A stretch of 64,000 bases of DNA, taken from positions 37,147,148 to 37,211,147 of the forward strand of contig NC_090706.1 of assembly GCF_040954835.1 (NCBI RefSeq), read 5' to 3'. Made by a program: the position numbers and the translations under genes. How positions within the stretch are numbered: the first letter of the stretch is position 1; the number at the start of each line of letters is the position of its first letter. This DNA is from Lepisosteus oculatus. Lineage: Eukaryota > Chordata > Actinopteri > Semionotiformes > Lepisosteidae. Under the pieces are notes generated by a model, which had not been told where the DNA came from, ran no database searches, and worked only from the letters and a program-made list of their open reading frames with translations. Shown one piece after another: positions 54,258-63,310 of this stretch.

Positions 54258-56698
54258 GGAATAAATTGATAACAACCCCCAGGCAAAGCAAAGGCAAAGT
54301 TCTGTATTAAACAGTATGAGTATAAGTGTTACAGGTATTAGAAGCATTTTAACAAAACTATTCTACTAAATCTTACAACAAATGCTCAAGACAGGAATAT
54401 TACCACTTAGTGGAAATCAGCGATCCTGTGCATTGACTTTGTAGGCTAAGTATTTAAGAATTAAATACTTATTAGACTAATTGAGAAAGTCCTGTTTTAA
54501 TATCTGTATAATTTTTAAAACCTTATGTGTAACAAACTTTTTGATTCATTTACTCTCTTTTCGTGGTGGCTCTGTTGCCCTAGATAACTTGATATATCAA
54601 AAAAATGGAAGTTTTTTCCTGAATGACAACCTCAATCACTAGGTAGTCAATAGGTATAAAATTGTGAGACAGTATTTTAATTTAAAGGTACTGAGAGTAA
54701 TGAACCCTGTTTGAGTTGAGTTTTTTTATATATTTCCCCATCACTGAGAAGATGACATGTGATGAGATAGCTGCTAGATCACATTACATCATCAAGCCTG
54801 ACTAAAACCATCTACTTCTTTTATGTGAGATCTTGCAGGAAACAGAACAGAGGACAAACTATTACTTAAGCTATTGCTCAAAAATACATTTCTATTCTTT
54901 TTCCCACTGATATTTATGCTTTTTCCAAAAAATTAAATAACTGAGTAGGCTGAGTCGGCCTAGAGTTTAGGAACCGTTCGGAACCCCCAGATATTATAAC
55001 GTATTTATTAAAGAAGTTTTTCAAATGCATGCTGCACAGCACACACAGACAAAAGATCTTTAAGATATTGCAAAGTTAGTCCAAGTCCAATAAACATGAG
55101 CATAAGAAAACATAAATCATTAAGTTGGTGAAGTCTTATGCACGTACATTCAAAGGCGTCTTTAACTGTTCAGCAGTTTGAAGCCTCCTTGTTAATATTC
55201 TGTATTACAGCGGGTGCATAAAGCCTTTAGCAAATCATCTTTAAACGTACTTTGAGGGGGAGCTGGAGCCTATCCCAGCAAGCAACAGGCATGAGGCAGG
55301 ATACATCCTGGATGGAACACCAGGTCATCGCGGGGCACACACTCTTACACCAGGGCTCATTTTCCCAGAAGCCACTTAACCAACCCACATGTCTTTGGAC
55401 TGTGGAAGGAAACTGGAGCACCCAGAGGAAATAAGCTCAAATATATACCACATACAGACAGCACCCCAGGTCCGGAATGGAACCCAGGCCCCAGCCCTGA
55501 GAGGCACAACTGTGCTTCCCACCATCATAACTTACTAACTCCCAATCCATATTAAAACAAATTTATATCTCCCAGGTGACTCAAGTAGGAAAAGTCCTTG
55601 TGTGCAGTACAAATGTAACTGTATAGTGTAGACATCACTATCTTCAGTCTATGCTGTGCTATGTCATTAGCCGATTGTGTAATGCACAACTGGCTGAGCA
55701 CCACCACCCAGCAGGGCTCAAAGAGTCAGACAGGCAACGGCAACTCCGAAAGTGTTCTAGGCTCTTGTGAGCCTGCAGTGTTATCAGTGAGCACCTAATT
55801 CAATACTAACTCTGCTGTAGATGCCCAGTTTAAAATGATGAAAATGGCTCAGCAGCACACATTCTGGAAGAAGGTGCCTGCATTGTTTTCAGCTCTCCTA
55901 CAATTCTGCAAGGGCCATACTGCATCCCCAAGCTGAGCTGATAGAAATTTGTCATTTCCTTATTCGAGCACGCAAAGAAAAAACAGCCAAGTTGTTGTGA
56001 AAAAATGGCCAAGATAAACTGTAAAAAGCTAAGGAACATTACGTTTTTTTGGGTTAAAATTTTATTTGATAATGTCTTTGTAATCTTGTTGGATAATTTT
56101 AATGTTACTCCCAATAAAAGCTTTGCTTCCGAAAAACAGAGTTGTTTGTTTTTTTTGGGACAGTCGAGAGCAAAATTCTTCTTTTTATTGAAAGTTTAGA
56201 ATCCACATTTTTTTTTATTTGAACATGTTGTTTCTGAAGCAATTAGAAGTTTCTGTTTCTTGGGGACCATCAAAATTGTGGAGAATTTTTAATGAGTTAT
56301 TCTTGAATTAATCCTTTTTTTCTGTTGCTTCAAAAGTGCTTAATTTATAAAAGATGGCAAACTTACTTTTAAAGTAATTTGATTCTGTTTTTTTTTGTAT
56401 TGTGCATGTGCTCAGTCTTACTCTTGAATTCGAGTTGTAAAATACCTTTAGGCCCAGACAAAAAACAAACATCTCTCACAAAATGTAGGACATCTTTGCA
56501 GACAGGACTTATATTCCAAGAAAACCCATGTAACACAAGAAGACATGACAGCTCTAGAAATGTTTCTTTTAAGTGAAATGATCTAAATGTGAAAAAATGC
56601 AAAATGTGTCTTATGTTAGTCTTTGTCTCCACCAAGTGGTATAATAACATACATACACCTAACATTTATCATTAAACTGTTTTCATTGTGTACATTTT
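54258..56698. other. Intergenic around the SINE at 55256
   Basis: Outside the SINE at 55256-55522 I see no exon, RNA gene or further named repeat. Confidence 0.5.
55256..55522 (-). mobile_element. Mermaid/L2-like SINE, near full length
   Basis: On the - strand a tRNA-like head (B-box GGTTCCATTCC, 55474-55484) is followed by the conserved CAGTCCAAAGACATG block and ends with GGGATAGGCTCCAGCTCC near 55256. This is the usual 3' end of this fish and vertebrate retroposon group. Confidence 0.65.
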
Positions 56699-56728
56699 AT
56701 AATAATAATAATAATAATAATAATAATT
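56699..56728 (+). repeat. (TAA)n microsatellite
   Basis: Ten perfect units, forming the tail of the - strand retroposon at 56699-57180. Confidence 0.9.
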
Positions 56729-57133
56729 GCTTACACTTATATAGCGCTTGTCTGGACAGCCCACTCAAAGCGCTTTACAGGTAATGGGGACTCCCCTCCA
56801 CCACCACCAATGTGCAGCATCCACCCAGATGACAGCCATAGTGCGCCAGAATGCTCACCACACATCAGCAATCAGTGGGGAGGAGAGCAGAGTAATGAAG
56901 CCAATTTATAGAGGGGGATTGTTAGGAGGCCATGATTGATAAAGGCCAATGGGAAATTTGGCCAGGACGCCGGGGTACACCCCTACTCTTTTCGAGAAAC
57001 GCCTTGGGATTTTTAATGACCACAGAGAGTCAGGACCTCAGTTTTACGTCTCATCCGAAGGACGGCGCCTGTTTACAGTATAGTGTCCCCGTCACTACAC
57101 TGGGGCATTAGGACCCACATGAGCCGCAGGGTG

Positions 57134-57150
57134 AGCGCCCCCTGCTGGCC
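57134..57150 (-). promoter_or_regulatory. CTCF-like motif inside a retroposon
   Basis: The - strand reads GGCCAGCAGGGGGCGCT, a full match to the CTCF core. It sits in the retroposon at 56699-57180, about 3 kb upstream of the PANK3 promoter and pointing away from it. Confidence 0.5.
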
Positions 57151-57256
57151 CCACTAACACCTCTTCCAGCAGCAACCTATAATGCTATGTTAAGACTTGA
57201 ACCTGCATAAAAATGTCTCCCCCTTCTTGAACTTTAATATTCAATTAATATTTAAT

Positions 57257-57492
57257 GTGGTGCTGCAGTGGTGAGCATTGCTGTCTTGTATCTCTGGGTA
57301 TCCTGGGTTCAATTCCGTGGGTGCTGTCTGCAGGGAGTTTGTATATTCTCTGCATGTTTGTGTGGGCTTCCTCCCACAGTCCAAAGACATGCTGGTAGGT
57401 TAATTGGCGTCTGTAAAAACTAGCCATGATTGTGTGCATGTCTGTGTCTGCGTATGCTCTGTGATGGAATGGCATCCCGTCCTGGATAGCAC
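57257..57492 (+). mobile_element. Mermaid-like tRNA-derived SINE, 3'-truncated
   Basis: The + strand head has A-box-like GCAGTGGTGAGCATTGC and B-box GGTTCAATTCC (57306-57316). It is followed by the typical body with CTCCCACAGTCCAAAGACAT and GGCATCCCGTCCTGGAT. It stops where the CCAGGGTGTACCC block would continue. The family is recognised from general knowledge of fish SINEs; the exact subfamily is not assigned. Confidence 0.65.
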
Positions 57493-57990
57493 ATGGATTT
57501 TACATTCGTTGCATCTACAGTGATTTCTAATCTTTCTAAATCGGTATTACGTGAAATCTGGCTAGTATACCAACAATACCAGAATCCAGATCCATGCTGT
57601 AAATTACGAAGAGCAGAGGTGTTGGTACAGAGCTCTGTGTTACTCCACTAATTACATCACCCAAATTTTAACATTCACCTCCTGTTCAAGAGTACCAGTT
57701 GTTTTCTATAAACCAACTTAATTCGAAATTAACCAGTTTTCTTTTTTTTTACCAAAACCTAGGCTGAATGGTTGTTCTGCAATGATAGAGAGAAGAACAT
57801 CACAATACAAAGTTATACAATATGCTAGTACCAAAGATATCTGACTCCAAAGCATCTCATTCATGATTCTATGTAAGAAAAAGGAAGTGTATAAGGCTGA
57901 GGAGCTGTTTTACAATTTAAGGTAAGAAACCAGATTTTAAAATCTATTAGCTTTATAGGTCCTGTGACATTAAAAAGAAACACCAAGTTT

Positions 57991-59140
57991 AAGTTCAGTA
58001 CTTTATTGCCATAACAACTAATTACATGGAATTTGTTTCGGTGAGCTCATTCGATTAAAGGCATACAATACAAATAGACAACATAAAGCCGATACTGGAA
58101 TGCATCCACCCATCATCCTAAACAGGCCCCAGTAATAAAATAAAGAACAATAAGAAAAATAACACTGAGGCCTGGTAGAATGACAATGAGCGATGCAAAG
58201 CATTTCAGAATTAGAGTGCAAAGTTTATGCATATTACAGCCTCTGGACAGGTTTTTTTTTTAATAATAATAATAATGTTGCTTTATTAGTCCCTATACAA
58301 TTTCTTGCATTAGGAATTCATCTTTTCGCATACCCCAGCTTGCTCTCCATGAGACACAGACACACAAACAGGGAGAGAAGTTTAGGGGTCAGAGCACAGG
58401 GTCAGCCATTGTACAGCGCCCCTGGAGCAGTTGGGGTTAAGGGCCTTGCTCAGGGGCCCAACGGAGTAGGATTCCTCTGCCGGCTGCGGGATTTGAACAG
58501 GCAACCTTCTAGTCACAGGCACAGATCCTTAGCCACAGAGCCACCACTCCGCTGCTGTTATGAAGCCTGGTAGTCTCTGTCTTGACGGACCTGAGTCCTA
58601 CTAGAGAGGAGGACAGGATGGGGAAAGTTGGTGAGGATCTTGTGAGTTTCGGTCTGGAGAGGTAAAGTGGGGCTACAGAGAGAAGGTGACATCCTACATG
58701 TTTGGAGGCAACATACACACCTCTCTCTAGCTGTTTCTTGTCCTGGGCAGAAGTGCTGCCAGACCACACAGTGACAGAGAAGGTCACAGCACTCTCAACA
58801 ACAGATCTGTAAAAGAGGGTTCTTGCTTCCCATGATGCTCCAGCCTCTGGTGAGCTTTCCTGACCATAATGGGTGTGATGACCTGTGTGTTGGAGATGGT
58901 GGTGCCCAGGAACTTCAAATTCTCCACCACCTCTACAACCTGACCACTGATATATAGTGGTTGGAGTGCTCCTTTGCAGCGCTAATGTTCATTACAAGTT
59001 CATTCGTTTTACTGACATTTATCGACATCTAGGTCGATTAGGCTGCACCATTCAACCCAAATCAGATACTGTACTTCATTCCTGTATGCTGACTCGCCGT
59101 TCGTTGTCTGTGATGAGCAAAACACCTCTCTCTGCATGTT
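57991..59140 (-). mobile_element. LINE remnant, reverse transcriptase C-terminal half and 3' end (L2/Rex1/CR1-type)
   Basis: Read on the - strand, pieces of a reverse transcriptase follow in the right order. First comes NGESAYRNEVQYLI with VEWCS (about 59120-59030), then SGQVVEVVENLKFLGTTIS (about 58955-58895). After a frameshift come FYRSVVESAVTFSVTVWSG (about 58810-58750), a PLYLSR stretch, and RSVKTETTRLHNS near 58560. These match the palm-to-thumb end of fish L2/Rex1/CR1-superfamily LINEs. The frame is broken by frameshifts and a stop. The probable 3' UTR continues below 58258 and ends in GGCAATAAAGTACT at about 57991, a typical tail of such LINEs. A SINE (58259-58553) interrupts it. The 5' part with the catalytic YADD block is missing, so it is a dead 5'-truncated copy. 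Confidence 0.75.
58259..58553 (-). mobile_element. tRNA-derived SINE (family A), copy inserted in the LINE
   Basis: On the - strand a tRNA-like head lies at the high-coordinate end: A-box-like GTGGCTCTGTGGCT near 58545 and a B-box-like TGTTCAAATCC at 58489-58499. The body contains GGGCCCCTGAGCAAGGCC, and the element ends in a (TTA)n microsatellite tail at 58259-58276. The same sequence recurs at 24912-25182 and 61482-61759 in the same orientation. The insertion splits the LINE right after the residues TTRLHNS. No clear target-site duplication was found. Confidence 0.75.
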
Positions 59141-59879
59141 TAGTGTAAAAATGGGGGTGTAACCAGAGGCGTGATGCTCGCATTGTACAGTATACACAGT
59201 AATAATATAAAGGGTACACGTTATGGGGTCATGGGTAAGTAAATATATGGTTTAAACAAGAAAAAAAACATTAAACTGATGTTAAGCTGTCACAACAAGA
59301 AACAATACAGTGAGCCAAGACTGAGTGGCCTCCACTCATTTCTAATGATAAAAATATAAGAAAGGCACTGTCACCAATGAGTTGAAACCACCTAGACTAT
59401 ATACAGAACATTTGGTTGCTAAAATAGCAACCAATTTATCTGAGGGTCTTCCTCAGCTTCACAATCATGGGTGCTTAATTCATGGCATGGAATGACTCAT
59501 GTAAAGAAAAATGTAACTTCTCCTTATGTTCCGATTGTGTGTTCTGGGTCTACTCAAGTATATCCCATGTCTGTTAGTGGAAAGCTGGGAATATACAGAA
59601 CAGGTTTCCTCTGGGAAGCATTCACATTTAAAAATACTGTGGCTCGAACAACCTGCAATGGCCGCCGTCTGCGTTCCAATATGCTATCTTTGCATTGAAA
59701 GATAATGAAGGTGAGCGCGTTTAGGTCACTGCCTCATCATTTATCAAGATTTTCAAACAGTAATAGCTCGGTTCTTTGCGCATATAAAAATAGCCTTAAT
59801 TAAACTGTACATCTATTCGCTCTGTTTTTTTTTCACTGAGCTATGTCAAACACACTTCTCAAGCGTGACACAAAAATAG
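59141..59879. other. Intergenic between LINE remnant and PANK3 promoter
   Basis: It contains the 10-bp hairpin at 59412. No exon or named repeat was seen. CpG density starts to rise near 59640. Confidence 0.5.
59412..59434. repeat. Perfect 10-bp inverted repeat, AAA loop
   Basis: TTGGTTGCTA (59412-59421) and TAGCAACCAA (59425-59434) are exact reverse complements around a three-base loop. It lies in the gap between the LINE remnant and the PANK3 promoter. Confidence 0.8.
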
Positions 59880-60147
59880 GATCACGTCGAGTTCACCGTC
59901 GCCACACCTGTTACCGTAATTTACACTGCGGACAATTTCGCACATTGTGATCTTTTCCGGACGTGACGTCGATTTTAAATCTGTCAGACGAAACAACTAT
60001 ATCACATGGAAACAGGGCTCGTAGTCCCTACTCGTGTCCGAAAAATGTCACACAACAGGTATAACCTAATAAACACGATGTTGCATAATGACCACCCACT
60101 CTTACCTTCGGCTATGCATGTTGCTCGGCTTCATATTCATGTCCTCC

Positions 60148-60161
60148 CTGGGAGTTGTAGT
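60148..60161 (-). promoter_or_regulatory. ZNF143/THAP11-type site
   Basis: On the - strand the bases read ACTACAACTCCCAG, an essentially perfect core of the ZNF143/THAP11 (SBS) consensus ACTACAAYTCCCAG. Such sites are typical of CpG-island promoters. Confidence 0.65.
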
Positions 60162-60202
60162 GCGAACACATTTATCCGTGTGAAATTAAACTGGGTTTTG
60201 TG

Positions 60203-60221
60203 ACTACTTTTCCCATGGTGC
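60203..60221 (+). promoter_or_regulatory. ZNF143/THAP11-type site, second copy
   Basis: ACTACTTTTCCCATGGTGC resembles the extended ZNF143 consensus (ACTACAATTCCCAGMATGC) with a few substitutions. It points the opposite way to the copy at 60148-60161, about 40 bases away. Confidence 0.55.
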
Positions 60222-60330
60222 ACCTGGAAGAAGAAGAGGGCGAATGTTTCCATGTTGATGACGTAACCGGATAGTAAATTGGTACAGTGTTGCAGTATGT
60301 GATCAGCTGAGTGCCTTTGTCTCGCTTGTG

Positions 60331-60757
60331 TAGTTGTAGTACAGCTGTTTCGTTTCGTGTTTGTTTTATTGTCGGTTAATGTATTTTGTTTTATTTAACG
60401 TGATTCCCTGTTGTAAAAAATGAAATAGCAACTCCCATAAGTACACTAAAATCGCTGTTATATATATATAATTGACTATTTTTTTTGTACGTTTAATACG
60501 GTTTACGTTCACTGTTTGCCGAACAGAGAAGGGATCACAGTCGGTTGCTTGGCTGTACAACGCTGTGATCACCGATCCAAGCCATTTCATTCTGTTCGTT
60601 ACATTTCTCATTAAGACACCGTTTTAGCTATTTTTTGTTTTAGTTTTTTTATGTAAGTGGGTACCCACGTAGCCGTTGACTAGCGTATACCATATATTAA
60701 TCGACCACAATCAGGAACTGTCAAACCCGGAGAACAGATTCCGCCTCTGGCAGAGAG
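60331..60757 (+). other. pank3: PANK3 5' untranslated region (inferred)
   Basis: This is the stretch between the inferred start region and the PANK3 ATG. It contains a short TA run near 60458-60470 and a minimal upstream open frame ATG-AAA-TAG at about 60419. An ATG-TGA start-stop lies at 60297-60302, just upstream. Whether either is transcribed depends on the unknown start site, and an unrecognised 5'UTR intron cannot be excluded. Confidence 0.45.
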
Positions 60758-60785
60758 ATGAAAATCAAGGATGCTAAAAAGCCGT
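60758..60785 (+). CDS. pank3: Pantothenate kinase 3, first coding exon (partial)
   Basis: Seen: an ATG at 60758 opens nine codons reading MKIKDAKKP, then one base (T) and a consensus splice donor GTAAGT at 60786. Known: vertebrate PANK3 begins with these nine residues followed by SFPWFGMDIGG. PANK1 beta begins differently (MKLINGKKQ), so the paralogue call is specific. The leftover T fits a phase-1 intron splitting the serine codon. The start has a purine (G) at -3 and lies downstream of a CpG-rich promoter. PANK3 is a cytosolic enzyme that phosphorylates pantothenate, the first and rate-limiting step of coenzyme A synthesis, and is inhibited by acetyl-CoA. The catalytic domain, starting with the ATP-binding DIGGT motif, lies in later exons outside this window; I found no exon 2 before 64000. 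The match is short, but the residues, intron phase, donor and promoter all agree. Confidence 0.85.
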
Positions 60786-61481
60786 GTAAGTAGAGCTTCT
60801 ATCCATTCTGCCGTACATGATATGTATTACAGAGTAACAGTGAATTATTAAATAATTTAAGTGTGTTTCTTTTTCACCGAGGATAAAGATATTATTGCCA
60901 AAATTCGGCGATAATATTTTTATGTGGGCGGGGGATTCTCTATGCTCTTTATACTGTATGTCTTCAGACTCGAGACTGATTTTCCCGCTGTGGCGGACTG
61001 TCCTTTCAGTAGGAAATTAATTTCGTTTCCAGGCAATGTTTTGTTCACCGTGAGCTACAGTAAAGGACCTGGTCTGATTACATTCGAACACATTTGAGGT
61101 CACATCGACGTACTGTACATCACACCTCCCCCTGAGACTGGAAACATGTCTCCTGCATGTCTGTTCCAAAGTCCCCTTATTGCATGTTCTAAAGGCAATG
61201 ATAATCACATGGGATGCTAAAATGGACTTAGTTTAAAGGAAATTAATTTGGTAAATAATCAAACCAAAACCGGAACCAGTGGTAGAGTTCTGTTGTTGGT
61301 AACGGCAGTTCTCATTTTGCGTTGTTACTTGTCTATCAAGTACTGAGGTTTGTTATAATATATCATGAATAAGGTTCTAAGGTTAGAATAATAATTCGAA
61401 TACACAAAATATTAGACTGCATATTGTTTAAAATGCCATTTTTCCTGATTTTTCATTAACATGAAAAGAGACTTAAAGAAT

Positions 61482-61759
61482 AACATCACTTTATGAACCC
61501 AATACAATTTCTGGCATTACTGTAGGAATTTGTCTTTTTGCATACCCCAGCTTGTTCTCCATGACACACAGACAGGGAGAGAAGCTGGGGGTCAGAGCGC
61601 AGGGTCAGCCATTTATTCGGCACCCCTTGGGCAGTTGGGGTTAAGGGCCTTGCTCAGGGGCCCGACAGAGTAGGATTCCTCTGCTGGCTGCGGGATTTGA
61701 ACCGGCAACCTTCCAGCCACAGGTGCAGATCCTGAGCCACAGAGCCACCACACCGCCCC
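61482..61759 (-). mobile_element. tRNA-derived SINE (family A), copy in PANK3 intron 1
   Basis: This is the best-preserved tRNA head of the three copies. On the - strand it has A-box TGGTGGCTCTGTGGCTC (61734-61750) and B-box GGTTCAAATCC (61693-61703), then the shared body down to an ATTGGGTTCATAAAG-like end. It is antisense to PANK3. Confidence 0.75.
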
Positions 61760-61880
61760 GAGACTCCTCCCAGACTTAATCCTGTTTAATGTAATATTTT
61801 TTAAAATATTACTATTTTATGTTGGATCATATTATGTTGTTAGCTGTTAGTGGGAATCTTGCATAATCTGGAGAAGCCAC

Positions 61881-61910
61881 CTTTAAAGGTGCTATATAAA
61901 ATAAAGTTTG
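61881..61910 (+). repeat. LINE-type 3' tail
   Basis: CTTTAAAGGTGCTATATAAA followed by ATAAAGT matches the GCGCTATATAAATAAAG-type 3' tail of L2-mobilised fish retroposons. No body is recognisable upstream of it. Confidence 0.4.
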
Positions 61911-62506
61911 TTTTGACTATTTATTTCATTTGCTGTGGCCTTGTGAATTCAGAACTCGTACCAGTAAAGGTTTTTTGTTACGATGCCATCACAGTAGTTT
62001 TACTACTAATTAATAAAGTGGTCTCTACTTGTAATTCCAGACGACTTCTGAGTTTAAACCATGGGGAAAGTCAGTGACTGTAGTCTGATTATAAATGGGC
62101 CCCCATGAAAGGTGATTAACTTAGAACTTTTGATATTTTAATACTGTTTGTTAGTCATGTTTTGATGGTTTTATTAAAAAAGGATCTATCCATGGAAACA
62201 TGGAACTTTATTCTTAATCATCTGCTCCATGGACATAATGTACTGTACCAGGGAAAGCTGTCTACAATGGTACAATGACCTTTGATAGATTTCTATCTAA
62301 TCAGTTTCACTAGGCAGTAAACAAGACTCTCCCTGGTTTGATGACCAGTTCAGTGATTGTTTTGTGGGGTTTTTTTTACAGTAACTTATACTGATATCAT
62401 TATTCACATTTGGTCCTTAGCTCTTCATTTTCTTTAGAGTAGGAGGACTTGTTCTGAAATCATGTCTATTTTAAAATAATTACATCTATTTTAAAATTCC
62501 TTTCAA

Positions 62507-62572
62507 ATTCTGCAATTTCCCTCTCGGGATCAATAAAGTATCCATCTATCATCTATCTGTCTATTTACATTG
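62507..62572 (+). repeat. LINE/SINE 3' tail with (ATCT)n microsatellite
   Basis: TTTCCCTCTCGGGATCAATA followed by AAGTATCC and an ATCT-rich run is the common 3' tail of Rex1/CR1-type fish retroposons. The body to the left is not recognisable. Confidence 0.5.
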
Positions 62573-63009
62573 AACAGTTTGGGGAGATCTGGGCTGAACC
62601 CCGAATTTAACTTTAAAAGATATTGATATGCTACAGTGTCCGTACCCCTTAAATTGACATAACAATGTGGAATTCCTTTTTTTTTGTATTTGTGTCTTTA
62701 ATATTTGTATCCCATTACAAAAGCTATTGTGCACAATTCCCTCTGCCTGTAGTAGAAGAATTTCTTAATGTTTATATTCTTTTGTTTCCAGATTAACTTG
62801 CTAATACTATAAAATTTTGTAAAAATATTTTTATTCTTTCCTCTACTTTTAAGGTCACTACAGTGCTGAAATTGACAGTGTTGTAATGAAGGACCACTGC
62901 CTCTTAGTTTTCAGCCACCTTAGGCCACAATGTTCATGAAACATTTACCACTTTGATAAGATTATACTTAATATAAAAACAATAAGAAAAACACATTCGA
63001 GTTTTTGTA

Positions 63010-63310
63010 TGAGAATCATAACACATTTCTCTTGTAATACATGTAAGTTACATGCACCTGTTACTTATCTTCATATGTTTTGGGACTGTTCTGTTATTGC
63101 AGCATTTTGGAAACAAGTAGCTGATGTGCTGAGTTCAGGCCTAATCACTGTTTTGCTTCTGTTTATGATGACTTACTGAGCAGCTTTACTGCAATGTCAC
63201 CAGGAAACCTTTACTGGCAGATATAAGGAAAATAATTCTTAAATTCTGGAACAGTCAGCTTCCAGAATGAATGGTACTGACCCACTTAAATTAAAGGAAT
63301 GGGATTCGGT
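63010..63310 (+). pseudogene. L1/Tx1-like ORF2 C-terminal remnant in PANK3 intron 1
   Basis: The frame from 63048 reads LHAPVTYLHMFWDCSVIAAF, followed by WKQVADVLS, up to a stop at 63177-63179. The H-M-x-W-x-C...FW pattern is the C-terminal zinc-knuckle-like region of L1/Tx1-clade LINE ORF2 proteins. Around 63226-63300, in another frame, come ILKFWNSQLPE and a WDSVFW-like piece, the region after it in this family. It is broken by stops and frameshifts. Confidence 0.5.

Larger units (their letters stand above)
56699..57180 (-). mobile_element. Retroposon with AAAGCGCTTTACA motif and (ATA)n tail
   Basis: This is a roughly 480-bp GC-richer block. It contains AAAGCGCTTTACAGG, ATGAGACGTAAAACTGAGG (- strand) and TATATAGCGCTTG beside a (TAA)n run at 56699-56728. 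On the - strand the end reads GCGCTATATAAGTGTAAGC then (ATT)n, the usual tail of LINE-mobilised fish retroposons. I recognise it as a family widespread in fish genomes but do not assign a name. It also carries a strong CTCF-like motif at 57134-57150. Confidence 0.6.
59880..60330 (+). promoter_or_regulatory. pank3: CpG-rich PANK3 promoter region
   Basis: CpG dinucleotides are far denser here than in the surrounding 50 kb. There is no TATA box at a sensible distance. The region contains CRE-like TGACGTCG (59964-59971) and TGACGTAA (60259-60266), two ZNF143/THAP11-type motifs (60148-60161 on the - strand, 60203-60221 on the + strand) and an inverted CCAAT (ATTGGT, 60278-60283). This is the pattern of a housekeeping promoter, which suits PANK3. 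The transcription start is not visible in sequence. ZNF143 sites usually lie close to it, so roughly 60230-60330 is inferred. A divergent transcript on the - strand is possible, but no coding exon supports it. Confidence 0.7.

Noticed and set aside
1..55000. SLIT3 terminal exons (laminin G, EGF, cystine knot)
   Set aside because: Searched for cysteine-rich frames flanked by splice sites; none found. Short cysteine-containing frames do not match the domain spacing.
58193..58787. 126-residue + strand and 92-residue - strand open frames as possible genes
   Set aside because: Both run through the SINE, and the - strand frame is LINE reverse transcriptase joined to SINE sequence.
60457..60470. 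TATATATATATAA as the PANK3 TATA box
   Set aside because: It lies downstream of the CpG-rich, ZNF143-containing promoter and is a simple TA run; more likely within the 5' untranslated region.
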